DNA of 64,000 nucleotides from Siderastrea siderea (Eukaryota; Cnidaria; Anthozoa; Scleractinia; Rhizangiidae): assembly GCA_964030785.1 (NCBI GenBank), contig OZ034971.1:18246365-18310364 (forward strand), given 5' to 3'. The translations under genes were made by a program, and so were the position numbers. Positions 33,222 to 45,101 of the stretch are shown one piece after another. The notes beneath the pieces are model-generated. The model ran no database searches, was not told the origin of the DNA, and saw only the letters and a program-made list of their open reading frames with translations. Position 1 is the stretch's first letter, and each line of letters opens with the position of its first letter.

Positions 33222-36200
33222 TCAGTCGGTCGGTCGGTCAGTCAGTCAGTCAGTCAGTCAGTCAGTCAGTCAGTCAGTCTGTCTGTCTGTATGTCTGTTT
33301 GTAGGTCGGTCGGTAGGTCATTTGACAATCAATCGCAAATCAATGAAATCATGTCTTGTTCATAGATGAAAACAGCGCTTCTTTTTTACCTGATGTGTGC
33401 TGGGAATAGCGAACTTCATAGCAAGGAATTTCTTCAACACACTAACAGTCACCGCAGAGGGACATCGGAGATAACGAGTCGGGAAGATCTGAAGAGATAA
33501 AAATGTGAAATTAAACCAACACTACCCTGGGCTTAAAATGTAGGTTTGATTTGTTTGCTTGTAACATTGTCGGACGAACGTTTAATTTGCTCCCTATCGT
33601 TTTCTGTTGTGAACATGTGGAAAGGGTTTGGTAACAGTTTGACACCAGTTTTTAATGAGCAAACTCCAAAAACCAAAACAACATTTTTGCAGCATTTGGT
33701 AAGGAGCAAAAACGAGCCTACGAAGGAAACATCCTCCTTCCTGTTATCGTCCGTAGCTCATGAAGGTCTGTGCTGAAGTTCTCTAACGACAACTTTAGAA
33801 CGTCTGGCCCAAAGCCCGGCATATAGTCTTAAAACAGTGACAAATGGGTGGTGATAAGTGAACTAACCTGTCGTTCGTTCCAGTTCCTTTTTCTCCTGAA
33901 TGTTTAAGAAGAGGAAAACAAAAACTTGAAACAACAGTTGATCGATAAACTTCATTTACTTTTAAATAGGCTAACTTAATTAACAACAAAGGTTCGCAAA
34001 ACAGAGAAATCATGATTAAAGCGATTCGCGTACATAGTGCCAATCACCACTTTCAGAACGTTTAGATATGTTGGATAGACTACGAGTAGTCACTTCTTCT
34101 TCCAATTCTTCTTGGAATCTTAACGTGCGTGTGAGCTCGCCACACGTGCGTCAAGTTTCCACGCAACAACCAATTGTCGCTTGTATTCGTATACTCTTCT
34201 CGCTCGACATTCTCGTCCCCAGAGCTGCCATCCTTTTGGCCAGCGCCAGGGATCGAGACCTCTGGCAGGGGCCAGGGTAAGGCGCAAGCGCAATAGCTGC
34301 CCATTTTTGTAACCGATGGTAACCGTTATTGTTTCAAATTTCTGAGGCTGCGCACAAAAGCCGGAAGTCCGTGATTCGCGGGCTTCCTGCTTCCGTCCCT
34401 GCCAGAGGTCTCGATCCGTGGCGCTGACCACAAGGATCGCGGCCTCTGGGGACGAGAATGCTTGCTCGAGTATCCTTGAGCAGACGGAGGGACTGCTCGT
34501 AGTCTATATGTTGGACAAATTATAGTTTAAATGGTTCCTGCGATCTGATCTCCGTGTAAATCACCACCTTCCTCAAAGTTGTTGGAGCACAAACTAACCT
34601 GTAGTATTCCAGAGTAATGCAAATAGGATCTTCCATCTTTACTTCAGCGCCGGTTTTGCTGTTCGTTTCCACTTCAGTGGAATTCTTTGTTTGAGTTTCA
34701 CCTGTCAGGATATAACAAGAACAAGAAAGCCCAATGAGCATTTTAACCGGCCTTTCTGACCCTCCCCCTAGGTTTCACAAATGTTAGCGCGATCCTGTGT
34801 TTATACGAACCGCCGTGACGAAAAGTAGATTGTGTGAAACAATATTTTGACTATAGCGTTACTGGATGACGTAATGTTTAAACTCTGATGACTCAGGTTA
34901 TCTTTCTTATCGCTTTTATTTCTGCTGAAAAACGCAATTTCACTCAAACGTTGAATGTCGGTATAAATTTGCCCACAACTGAGGATGCCTACAAAGGGAT
35001 GACGAAATATTTACTGCTGTGCCTCAGTAGACTGTGAATACAAACAGTGAACATAGCAGTAGAATCAAAATATAACGCTTGATAAACACGAGCTCGAACA
35101 GATCGTCAGTCTGGGGCACGTTAAGGCATATCTCATGACGTGATGTTTAAACCCGGTTTGCTAACCCGGGAATCCCCATGCAAAGTAAACAAGTTGACTC
35201 GGAACTACGTGCCAGACTACGCACAAAATTACCTCAAACCAACCAACACCACGCACAAACCACACGCATCGCTTGATAACATTCAGTTATTTTTAACCGG
35301 CCGTCGCCATATGGTGATCGCCGGTTTATAAAATGGACACGGTCTTTTCGTGATGGTCAGTTGGCTTAACATACGAACAAAGTGCTGTAAAGCTTGTGGT
35401 ACAGGCCCTCAAGAGCGGTACTGTCTTATATAAGACGCATGCGCATATTAGTCTGCTGAATGTTACCTTCGTGTGTTCTAGTCTTTTAATTTACAGTATT
35501 TAAGTTATGAACGGCGGAGGGTTGTTAAGTATGGGGTCTCAGTATTTGTCTTGTATAACGCATGCGCAACTGAGTAAAGCAGCTAATAGGATTGAATGCG
35601 AAATTGGCTGTGTTGTCTGATCTAGTTAGTGGTTATGGTGAAAATTTTTTTAGCGCAGGAGTTTGTTATGGGGATTGACATTTTGAGGGAAGTAAAAATG
35701 TGGGAGTGGAAGGATTTGTGAATGTGAGAAGCATTTCACGTTTCTGTGAATGTGATTTGCTTTGAAAGTTGCGTTTTGTATAGCAGCGGTATAATACTGT
35801 GCTGCGTGAGAGGCAGTTTCCCTTGGCGTTTTATGGGGGAACGGCTTCCGCAGTGGATTGTAAGTTTTCTCATTGGGTAACCTGTATTTCGCAGAGGAGA
35901 TAAACGGCAACGGTGGCTCAGGAAGAGAAGGGATTGGCCCTAGTATGATGATGCAATTATTGGATTGCACCATCGATACATCATAGTTCTTGAGAAGAGA
36001 GAGAGATGAGTGTTTATTTGAGGGGAGAAGTTGATTTGAATTGCATAAAGACGAAGGAATCGGTAATTAATAAGGAGATCAATTAATAAGGTAGCTGAAT
36101 AACTGAATATCATCGAGCGATGCGTGTGGTTTGCTTGTGGTGTTCGCTGTTGCCTTGGTTGGGTTTGAGGTAATTCGTTTACGTTACGAATTCCGAGTCA

Positions 36201-39200
36201 ACTTGTTTACTTTTGCAAGGGGATTCCCGGGTTAGCAAACCGGATTTAAACATCACGTCATGAGATATGCCTTAACGTGCCCCCCATACTCTGACGATCT
36301 GCTCGAGCTCGTGTTTATCAAGCGTTATTTTTGATTGTACTGCTATGTTCACTATTTGTATTTACGGTCTAGGCACAACAGTAAATACTTCGTCGTCCCT
36401 GTGTAAGCATTCTCAGTTGTGGACGAATTTATACCGACATTCAACGTTTGAGTGAATTTGTGTTTTTCAGCAGAAATAAAAGCGATAAGAAAGATAAGCT
36501 GAGTCATCAGAGCTTAAACATTACGTCATCCAGTAACGCTGTAGTCAAAATATTGTGTCACACAATCACACTTTTCTTCACGCCGGTTCGTATAAATAAA
36601 GGATCGCGCAAACATTTGTGAAACCTAGGGGTGGGGAGGGTCAGAAAGGCCGGTTAAAATGCCCATCGGGCTTTCTTGTCTAACTTAAAGACTCGTAACA
36701 GCTACCTTATTAATCGATCTCCTTATTTATGACCGATTCCTTCGTCTTTATGCAATTAAAATCAACTTCTCGCGTCAAGTAAACACTCATCTCTCTTCTT
36801 CCTCAAGAACTGTGATGTATCGATGGTGCAATCCACTAATTGCATCATCATACTAGTGCAATCCCTTCTCTTCCTAAGCCACCGTTCCTTACCGTGCTAA
36901 TAACCTGCAAACGTTAAGGGAAACTGCCTCTCACGCAGCACAATATTACACCGCTGCTATACAAAACGTAACTTTCAAAGCAAATCACATTCACAGAAGC
37001 GTGATATGCTTCCTCACATTCACAAATCCTTCCACTCCCACATTTTTACATCCCTCAAAATGTCAATCCCCATAACAAAACTCCTGCACTAAAAAAATTT
37101 TCACCATAACCACCAACTAGATCAGACAACACAGCCAATTTCGCATTCAATCCTATTAGCTGCTTTACTCAGTTGCGCATGCGTTATACAAGACAAATAC
37201 TGAAACCCCATACTTAACAACCCTTCGCCGTTCATATCTTTAAATACTGTAAATTAAAAGACAAGAACATATGAAGGTAACATTCAGCAGACTAATATGC
37301 GCATGCGTCTTATATAAGATAGTACTGCTCTTGAGTACCCGTACCACAAGCTTTACAGCACTTTGTTCGTATTTTAAGCCAACTGACGAGGGAAAAGGAG
37401 TAGTGTCCATTTTATAAACCGGCGGTCGCCATGTGGCGACGGCCGGTTAATAAAAATGTAAGTGAAGTTATGAATATATGAAATTCATATATTTGAACTG
37501 CGGAATGAAGAAATAAATGTGAAGAAGATCCTCGCAGTTATTAACGCAACTTATGCAGTTGCGAAAAGAAAGCCTGAAAAAATCAGGCTTGCCGGGATTC
37601 GAACCCTGACCTCTGCGATACCGGTGCAGCGCTCTAAATAATGCACGCGCAAGAATAATGCACTGCGAGGATCTTCTTCACATTTATTTCTTCATTCCGC
37701 AGTTCAAATATATGAATTTCATATATTCATAATTTCATCTTCATCTTTCCCGGGTATATTACGAACCAATTTAATGACCCGCTCCCAGTTGGCTTGTTAG
37801 CTCAATTGGTTAGAGCGCTGCACCGGTATCGCAGAGGTCAGGGTTCGAATCCCGGCAAGTCTGATTTTTTCAGGCTTTCTTTTCGCAACTGCATAAGTTG
37901 CGTTAATAACTGCGAGGATCTTCTTCACATTTAAAAGTGTAAGTGGAGAAAAAGATGGAGAGAAATTGTGTAAAAGCATTTTTTTTCTTAAAACGAATTG
38001 AAATTGACAGAAAATAAATAAATAAAAAAGATAAAAAGAGAGAAAGAATAAAGTATCTGTCTTTGTTCCCACAGGATTACGGTAGACATTTGTGGAAGTT
38101 AGGAAGGTAGCTGACTTTGTGGAGACCCATCAGTTGTTCTAGCTATTACTGTACCATTCACTGTACCATTCACTGTACCATAGCTCTGGGGTTCATGAAA
38201 AATGACCTTCCAATCAGCCATAATTTCACGACAGTTTGCAAGGAAATAGTGAACTTGCTCCTCGTGCATCGGAGAGTTGCATTAGCACTTGGAAATTTAG
38301 AACAACGCTGGAGAAGTGCGAGAAGCGCTTGAAATACGTCCCTCGTGTTCCTTGAAATTCCAGCGTGCTTATACAACTTGTCCGGTTATGCGGTGCAACA
38401 CTGCATGCAACGTTTGAAGTTAACTCTATGTGGTTTGTTTTTCGTGGGGAAAAAAGAGATGCGTGTATATGCGGGTATATGTCGTGTGTACATGCATATG
38501 CATAGCGCACGACACGAAAGGGATGTTCAGATGATTGTAAAACACGCGAGCCTCCATTTTGATTTAAGTGACAGGACCACGCACGTTCTCAAGCGGAACG
38601 AGGCTACATCCAGTGTTCTACTTATCAGGCGGTAACCGGTAAGATTTACCGCTTGCAGCACCCCACATGTTACCGCTTAGAACCACATACTAAGGTCTGG
38701 ATTAGAAACATTCAACAGTTTTGGATTGTGAAAGGATTTATTAATTCGGATTGAATTATGAAAGATTTATGTCAGTTAGTCTTATTACGTACCACTTAAG
38801 TCTTGTCTTAGTATAACTTTCCTCTTTGTCCATGCGTTCGTACAATATCATCTCGACGTTTCTAAGTTCGACAGATAGTAGTCTCATCTTCTCAGTGTTT
38901 CCCTTATCTTCTCGACTGTTGAGATTTCTCCGTACATTAGAACATTTGAAAAATATTATTGTTATCTTCTGCACTTTTGTCCTTGTGTTAGTATATTCAT
39001 AGTTAAGATGTTGTTAGTTGTATATCTGACATTTCTCCGTACGTCAGCACTGTCGTAAGATCTATAGTGTTGTATTCTCGACGTTCATTCGTACGTTTGT
39101 TTGTTCAGGTTTGTTCGTAAGTGCTGTTAGTATTGTCTTCTCCTCAAAGTTCTTCGTTTGTGCCTCTGTGAGGAGTTTGTCTTATCTTCTAGGCGTTTCT

Positions 39201-42200
39201 CGGTAGGTTTTTTTTTTAGGTTGCTGTAAGCGTTTTTCTTCTCGACGTTTTTCTGTACATTAATATGTTCCTTGTAACAGGAATCGCAAACATCAAGTGT
39301 TTTGAAGGGTTCGAGACGTGTGTGAGATGAGTGTCAGGCGGGCAACATTCTGGGTCTCATGACGACACTTCCACTCCAGGGTAGAAAAGGCCGGTTTTCA
39401 ACTGAGCTGCTTTACCGTTCTAAAAAACTGACTTACCTATTGCCCTGAAAACTAGGGAGAACACTGCTACATCGCACGCAGCAGTTTCGAAGTAGAATGA
39501 AAGAGTTATCAAGGCCCGTCTACACAAGCGATTTTTTGATGCGATTTTAGCAGCAATTTTTAAACTGCCTGTGTAAACTATCGGTGATTTTGGTGCAATT
39601 TCACGGTAATTCGATTTCGCTTTCGAAATGTTCTCCACTTGCGGTAGGAGAGCGCAAGCAATGTGAAAATAAAACACCTCAACGTTCCCTTCATGGTCAC
39701 TACCTTGTACCCAGGCCCTTTTGAGGTTTTTGGCACGAGAATAAAGGACTACGGAAAGGCTTCACAGAGAGCCAAGGTACCAAGGGAAGGCTTAATAACT
39801 GAAAGACACGAGCATGCTTCGCTTTCTTTAACCTTCCCATGATCCATTGTGCCTCGCGTAGAAAAAGAAGCACCTGGTTTCGAGACAGCTGTGGTCACTC
39901 GAGGCAGCTTTTATTCTGATATCACCCTATGCGCTTTGTCTCTGTCCCTTCAAAATCTAACCCCTTGTTTTCTGTCGTGTGTGCTGTGCCCTTTGTAAGT
40001 TCCCTTACCTACACCCATCACTATTTACCTTCACCTGTGCTATCATCGTTGTTGGCTTTTTCTGTCTTCTCTTGGAATTCCCGACGGCGATTAAGTTCGT
40101 CTGAAAACAAAAACCAGCAGAAGAAATTACACGAACCATCACTGTACTTTTGTCATCAGAGAAAAATTGTTATCTGACTTGATTTTACGCACTTACCATA
40201 CACTAACCCTGGTACAAGTTTGTTGACGATATCTTGAAGAGGCCGGTCAGGTCTGCAAAAGCATGGTAAGAAAAAAAAAAGAGAGAAAGATATAAGGCTG
40301 AGTCCGCGAACAATGTGCCGATCGTTTAGTCACGTTCCTTCAAGTTTCACTTTTGCTTTTCTTCCTGTTATGTATTTTGCGTATCAAGTGTTGTTCATGA
40401 TGTGCACCTTGTTGCAAGGGAGATACTCGTTTTTTAGTATGACTTATATTCCCGTGTTTTAATAAAACTCATCTCTCAAAAGAAAGCTCCCTGGTCACAG
40501 GTCACAGGTGAATAGGTCGCTGTCATTCTTAAGTGATTTAACTCTCTTTCCGTTAAGATGCACACGTGCCTCCCAAACAGTCGCGACCGGTGAAAACGGT
40601 CACAGAAGTAAAAAAATCTGGACATGAGAGTGGTGGAAATCAAACCAACCAAGGGCAAGTAATGGGGTGCTCACATAATACCAGTCCAGAATCTCACACT
40701 AGTACAGATTCATCTATCATGCACGAAATCGTGTGCCACTTCCACCTAAACATGTGACCGTTCCGCGTTTCATACCACTCGAGTGTTAACTGTTTTGAAG
40801 GTAAAATGTTCTGAGGCTTTTACCTCGTATTGGAATGAAGGTTCTAGCCGTTTGAGAGGCCAATTTAACTCTACTCTTAGACATCCGAATAATGTGAGAA
40901 ATTTTCACTGACAAAAGTGCATGGTGCAACATCATTGATACTTGTTCAAAGTTACGAATTTCAAGACTTTACTTCGGCATGGCAACAACTACAGACGTGA
41001 GAAAAGAAGGGACAAATTCCGCATGCACCGAGTGAGTTTTCGGTCATTTGGTCGGTAACAGGAGAGACGACTGTAATCAACTATTAGTCGATTCAGTCCT
41101 GAGGCAACTACAAAATAAGGAGTGATTTTCGTATGGTTCGAAAAAAACATTAACTGTTTTGAATTTTCGTTTCTATTTGATGAGCCGCTGAGGTTTGGAT
41201 AAAACTGCTACTTAGCCTTCATGAGGCAACTATAGAGAAAAATAGAATTCCGCTGGCATCGAGTCCAGAGATTTGGTCGTTAAGCAGAGAGTTAACTCTC
41301 ATGAACTTTCGATAGTCGCTGAAAGTGGAAAACATTATACATATCAAATATAGTCACATCCCGCGGTAACTCCCGATGAACCTCCTTTTTTTCCTTTTAG
41401 GTGGGACTAGTATTCACTGTCGCTCTTTGTGCAAAATATTGGGTGTTTTCTTCTTATTTTAATAATATATATTCGATAGATTTCCCAGTAACTGAACGAA
41501 AGTGCCATATTCACGGCACAGCGATTTCGAAAGAAATTTGAATAAACACAAGAGCAATTCTGTCCTTTCAAATTTACATACATTTCTGCCGCTGAACACA
41601 GGCATAGTTAATAGTAAAAAGAAATTATCTTTGTCTGTACTCACCGAATATGAAGCAGAGGTTTTGTCTTGTGGACTTCAACATCACAAACAGGACAGTG
41701 ACACGATGTTTGGAGATACTTCACGATACAGCTGCGACAAACTACAGACAGCACAACAGAAACATGAAATTCCGTGTTATTGTGTACATTATCGTGGATC
41801 AAAGTTGTATTTGCTTTAGACCTCTAGATTACCATGAGTATGGCTTATAGTTAGATACGGACATTTTTTATTTTTGGTGGAACATCGCTGACAAATAGCA
41901 AATTGAAGGCCGTGAGAGAAAACTGCCATGCTGAATAAAAGAAAATCGATCCGTGCCTTAGAAATTAGCTAAAATTGCTTGCGGCATTAGATAACTGAAC
42001 TATTCACAAGAGCATATTCCCTATTTTACGTTAATCCTAGAATACCGTAGTTGCTTCAAAACAAACCCGAGTATTTGTTCAGAGAGCAAACAGATAAAGG
42101 CTAGCGCTGTCTCTATGAATCTTAAACTGCTAAAAAATATATTGAATGATAACACTATACATTTAGTATTCAGTTTTCTGTAGTGCATTAAATGGCTGCG

Positions 42201-42739
42201 ATTTAGGAACTATAGTGGTATTGACTTTCGGAAGAGGGATTAAACGTGATCTGTACATCCTGCTAAATTATACTGATAAAATGCTGTTCCTGAATAGGCA
42301 AGCCTCGTTCACTGTTTTTTCACTTACAACTTGTCAAAAATCGAACAACGTTCGCTCTACATCTACGCTGATAAGGCGCAGGCCAAACACTGGGATTAAA
42401 CATTTAAGTTCAACATCTTTCAACATTGTTGAATTTGGCAAGTTATAAAACGCATTTGGGCACCCTGTTGTATGACGTTAAATGACTCTGAAGGATTTGA
42501 ATGATGTTGATTGGGGTTGAGCAATGTTTGATTGCCATCAAACATTTCCAAGGTTTACAACAAGTTGCATTCAACAACGTCAGATGACGCTGAGCTCGTT
42601 AGACCGAGGCGCAAAAGAACTTGCACTTACACGAATGTAGACATTCGATAATCGTCGTAGCGTCCACCAAATATCCACCACATAGCACGCACATGATGTG
42701 CGGGTTGAACTGCTTAAGGGGCATCCTGAGTAGCGACAT
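32477..42739 (-). CDS. BMI1: BMI1/MEL-18-class Polycomb RING finger protein, paralogue B (nine exons, complete)
   Basis: Minus-strand exons in transcript order: 42631-42739, 41645-41741, 40197-40252, 40035-40100, 34599-34701, 33868-33895, 33390-33488, 32913-32996, 32477-32797. All junctions are GT-AG and all intron phases equal those of paralogue A. The product is 320 residues. The RING ligands are Cys17, Cys20, Cys33, His35, Cys38, Cys41, Cys52 and Cys55. [14 protein letters not shown] follows, with RAWUL at about 158-227, the basic run QKKLKK near 243-248 and TFPETPPSF near the C-terminus. Its role is PRC1 component, by family. The linker and tail diverge strongly from A, while the RING and RAWUL are well kept. 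The frame is also open upstream of the chosen Met to an AG acceptor after 42836, so a longer N-terminus is possible. It is convergent with A. Confidence 0.93.
33185..33310 (+). repeat. Tetranucleotide microsatellites AGGC, GTCA/GTCG, GTCT in intron 7 of gene B
   Basis: About nine (AGGC) units pass into (GTCG)/(GTCA) units and then (GTCT) units. Flanking sequence back to 33080 shows looser cagtcagg words, suggesting the array is older and larger. Confidence 0.95.
34076..34506. mobile_element. MULE-like foldback element with 9-bp duplication, intron 5 of gene B
   Basis: The ends TAGACTACGAGTAGTC and, read inwards, TAGACTACGAGCAGTC are inverted repeats. The 9 bp tatgttgga flanks both sides exactly (34067-34075 and 34507-34515). 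Inside, cattctcgtccccagagctg and gatcgagacctctggcaggg have inverted partners at 34380-34465. No coding capacity. It lies 93 bp from exon 5. Confidence 0.87.
34720..37455. repeat. Interleaved inverted repeats in order A-B-A'-B' (intron 4 of gene B)
   Basis: Block A (about 34720-35292) reappears inverted as A' (about 36105-36682). Block B (about 35291-36106) reappears inverted as B' (about 36700-37455). A and B both start with ttttaaccggcc and A' and B' both end with its complement, so each block carries an element-type terminus. The blocks abut almost without spacers. Matched landmarks for A are ggaatccccatgcaaagtaa and gatgacgtaatgttt; for B, atggggattgacattttgag and acgcatgcgcaactgagtaa. Arm identity looks moderately high with many small differences. 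No transposase-like frame. The left edge lies about 20 bp from the exon 5 acceptor. Confidence 0.85.
37464..37925. mobile_element. tRNA-like foldback repeat, second copy
   Basis: A plus-strand tRNA-like unit, GGCTTGTTAGCTCAATTGGT onwards, lies at about 37791-37861. A partial minus-strand unit at about 37570-37637 is cut off after tgcagcgctcta. Flanks are inverted: aactgcgaggatcttcttca and gcgaaaagaaagcctgaaaa each have complements. It is the same family as 24481-24905, here with one unit truncated and a direct copy of the outer flank at about 37672-37735. Confidence 0.7.
38760..39270. repeat. Degenerate tandem repeat with ttctcgacgtttctccgtac core
   Basis: Variants of the core recur at about 38852, 38910, 39027, 39074, 39183 and 39239, spaced roughly 50-110 bp, in T-rich sequence inside intron 4 of gene B. 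Confidence 0.6.
42400..42590. repeat. ttcaac/gttgaa dispersed repeat in intron 1 of gene B
   Basis: Shares caccctgttgtatgacgtta, gactctgaaggat and gtttgattgccatcaaac with the repeat at 12970-13165. It ends 40 bp from the exon 1 donor. Confidence 0.6.
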
Positions 42740-42839
42740 GATGGCGATCGCACGGAAACTGAAATCCAAATCTCTTGTTGTCGGTTCAATCTGTACTTCC
42801 GCCTGACAAACTCTGGGTGAACAGCGGTTTATAAACTGA

Positions 42840-43654
42840 AAAAGGTTGCAAAATGACAGTGAACCTGATTCGAGAATAGCTTAAAAGTGCAATTAAGATA
42901 GGACAGAAGGCTGATAATAAACGACGTTTTGTCCAATATCTTTGAAATGTACTTGGAAAATCAATCTCTTATTAGAGCGTTTTCAGGAAAACTTTTTTCT
43001 CGCCTTGAAAATACGGCTATGAGTGGTCAGAAAAATCCGTCAAGTAATATTCACAGAAACGTGGCTAACGGCATGACTCTCAAATTATTCAATATTTGAG
43101 AATAGAAGTACTCTCTTGTCTGACAAAAGAGTGGAATTGAAGTTTACGGCAAAAAGATAATCATACGGCATACTGACACCGATCAAAATGATACTCTTAA
43201 ATATGTATGTCCATTTTCTCAACGTTCTAATGTTTGTCTCAATTAAAACCACTACAAAATCTTCCGTCAAGCACTTCTGTAAATGTACGACAAAATCAAA
43301 GAAATGATACTTTCTGGTTTTAGTTTTATCAAACTAGCAGAGTGTAGCTGTGTGCGAACCGGCAAAAAGAAAAAGGCCCGCCACATGCACAGCTCAGGTT
43401 GTCTGAAGCAATCTCACCGCTCTGACTCAGTTTTCAGTACTAACACAACGGGAAGAATTTAAGTGCTTCTTTCAATTGTTTGGGTTCATCAACTGAGTTT
43501 ATAAGGTAAATTGGCGTTAGCCCTTCGTCAGAGCGAATCGATTCACTCTGACGAAGGGCTAACGCTCGAAACTTCAGCTTTCAATTTCTCTATACGGCTG
43601 CCAATACCTTATCAACTCAGTTGATTAATCCAAATTTTTGTGTTTCACTTCCCT

Positions 43655-43687
<33 letters not shown>

Positions 43688-44997
43688 ACCCCCCCCCCCC
43701 CCCTCTTTCAACTGGACAGCTTAAACTGTTGCCACATTTGAAGAAAAGAACATTCAAATGTAAGGAGAGATCTGATCCAGTTGCATTCCTCATGAAATAA
43801 AATGGAGAGCACTCACTCGAAAGCCTGTGGATAGTCCGACTCTGACAAAAGTTGAACGTTTTAGTTAGCAATCGTTTGGCTTCAGTTTAATAGACTGTTC
43901 TCAACTCACTGTGGTCGGAAATTCTGAAAAAATCATAATCGAAATAAATAAACTAACAACATCGACAAAACGATGGAATCACGAATAGTCTATAACTGTG
44001 GATAATATGGACGGGAACGGCTTCTGTCAGTTTTAAGGCAGTTCTGGGTATTTCGTTTTGCTCGATGCAGCCTAGGTCGGTACTGACCCTTCTCTAGTTA
44101 TAATCCGGTTATTTGTTAAATAATTTCAGTATTTTGGGACATCAACGACTTCACGTGAGTGCGTGAAATAGTATCGCGCTCGAATGACAAAATCAGCACG
44201 CTAAAGTCAGACAACTCCGACGGATATAACCTTTCATATATATGCTCAGTAAACTATACTGCGGGTCTTTCCTGTGATTCGTTGATGTAGGCCTCGCCGA
44301 ACTTCCCGTTATTGTGTTTGCAAACGTTATCATGACCTGATAGGATGACTGTTAAAACTTCGCAAGAAGAACGAGTCAAACATAGCCATGTGTCATTAGA
44401 AAACCGCGCGATATCCGCAGACAAGTTCCGAGTTCTAAGGAATTTATCGCCCGACAAATTTCTTTCCTGTTTAAACTGAGATTTATTCATAACAGCAAAC
44501 TGTACCATTGTATCGTATAGTTCAGAGATACAACAATCCAAAATCCTAGAAACCCGATTTGAATTGTAAGCTTTCTTACCAGGCCGAATACTTTATGGTT
44601 CTGATATTGTGTAACGAAAACTTTCGCTGACAAGACCGGTTGTTTGTTACAAATATCTGTTGACTCGACTTTCTAGACGAATAACAGAAAATCAGCTTGG
44701 GCTACATAGAAGCCAAAAGATAAGTGAAGGCAGATAAATATGTGACAAGTCAGCTATGTAAATCGGTTATCAGAACAAACTCTCGGAGGACATGCTTAAA
44801 TGGTCACGTTGTCAAATGGCAAAATAGTAAGTTACTGAAATGTACGCCGTTGATTTACATGAAAGTTTATTCGAAGCGCTACGGTAAAATTCGTCGCCAA
44901 ATTGTAACAATTTTCTGTCAGAGAGAAGATAAATCTGTTATCTAACGTCAAGCAACAAATCAAGTTTAACTATGTGAAATGAAGGGGTAAATTACCT
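42840..44997. other. No firm gene; hairpin repeat at 43514-43565
   Basis: AT-rich region upstream of gene B. A near-perfect hairpin, gcgttagcccttcgtcagag then gcgaatcgattcactc and the complement, lies at about 43514-43565; a relative of it occurs at 53575-53615. A poly-C run lies near 43690. A minus-strand frame at 44254-44541 encodes 95 residues with no recognised motif. Confidence 0.4.
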
Positions 44998-45101
44998 CAT
45001 ATTCCTGACCGATTTGTCTAAGCACTTCATCAAAAGACACCTTCACGTTGCCGATAATGAATTCACACACCACGTGACCACCCGTCCCAGTTCCCGCCGG
45101 G
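44998..45101 (-). CDS. Possible upstream exon (coding-like), unrecognised
   Basis: Read on the minus strand this segment encodes GTGTGGHVVCEFIIGNVKVS then FDEVLRQIGQEYE, and runs into a GAG|gtaatt donor at 44997. The acceptor may be the ctgag just upstream. The end phase is 0. The open frame upstream of the gene B start codon begins after a tttttcag acceptor at about 42836 in phase 0, so this exon could be spliced in frame to give gene B an N-terminal extension. It may equally belong to another gene. There is no in-frame ATG within it. Confidence 0.3.

Noticed and set aside
33185..33310. CRISPR-like direct repeats
   Set aside because: These are uninterrupted tetranucleotide microsatellites without spacers in a eukaryotic intron.
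34080..34431. Minus-strand frames of 74-103 codons
   Set aside because: They lie entirely within the 9-bp-duplicated foldback element in intron 5 of gene B and reflect its GC-rich arms.
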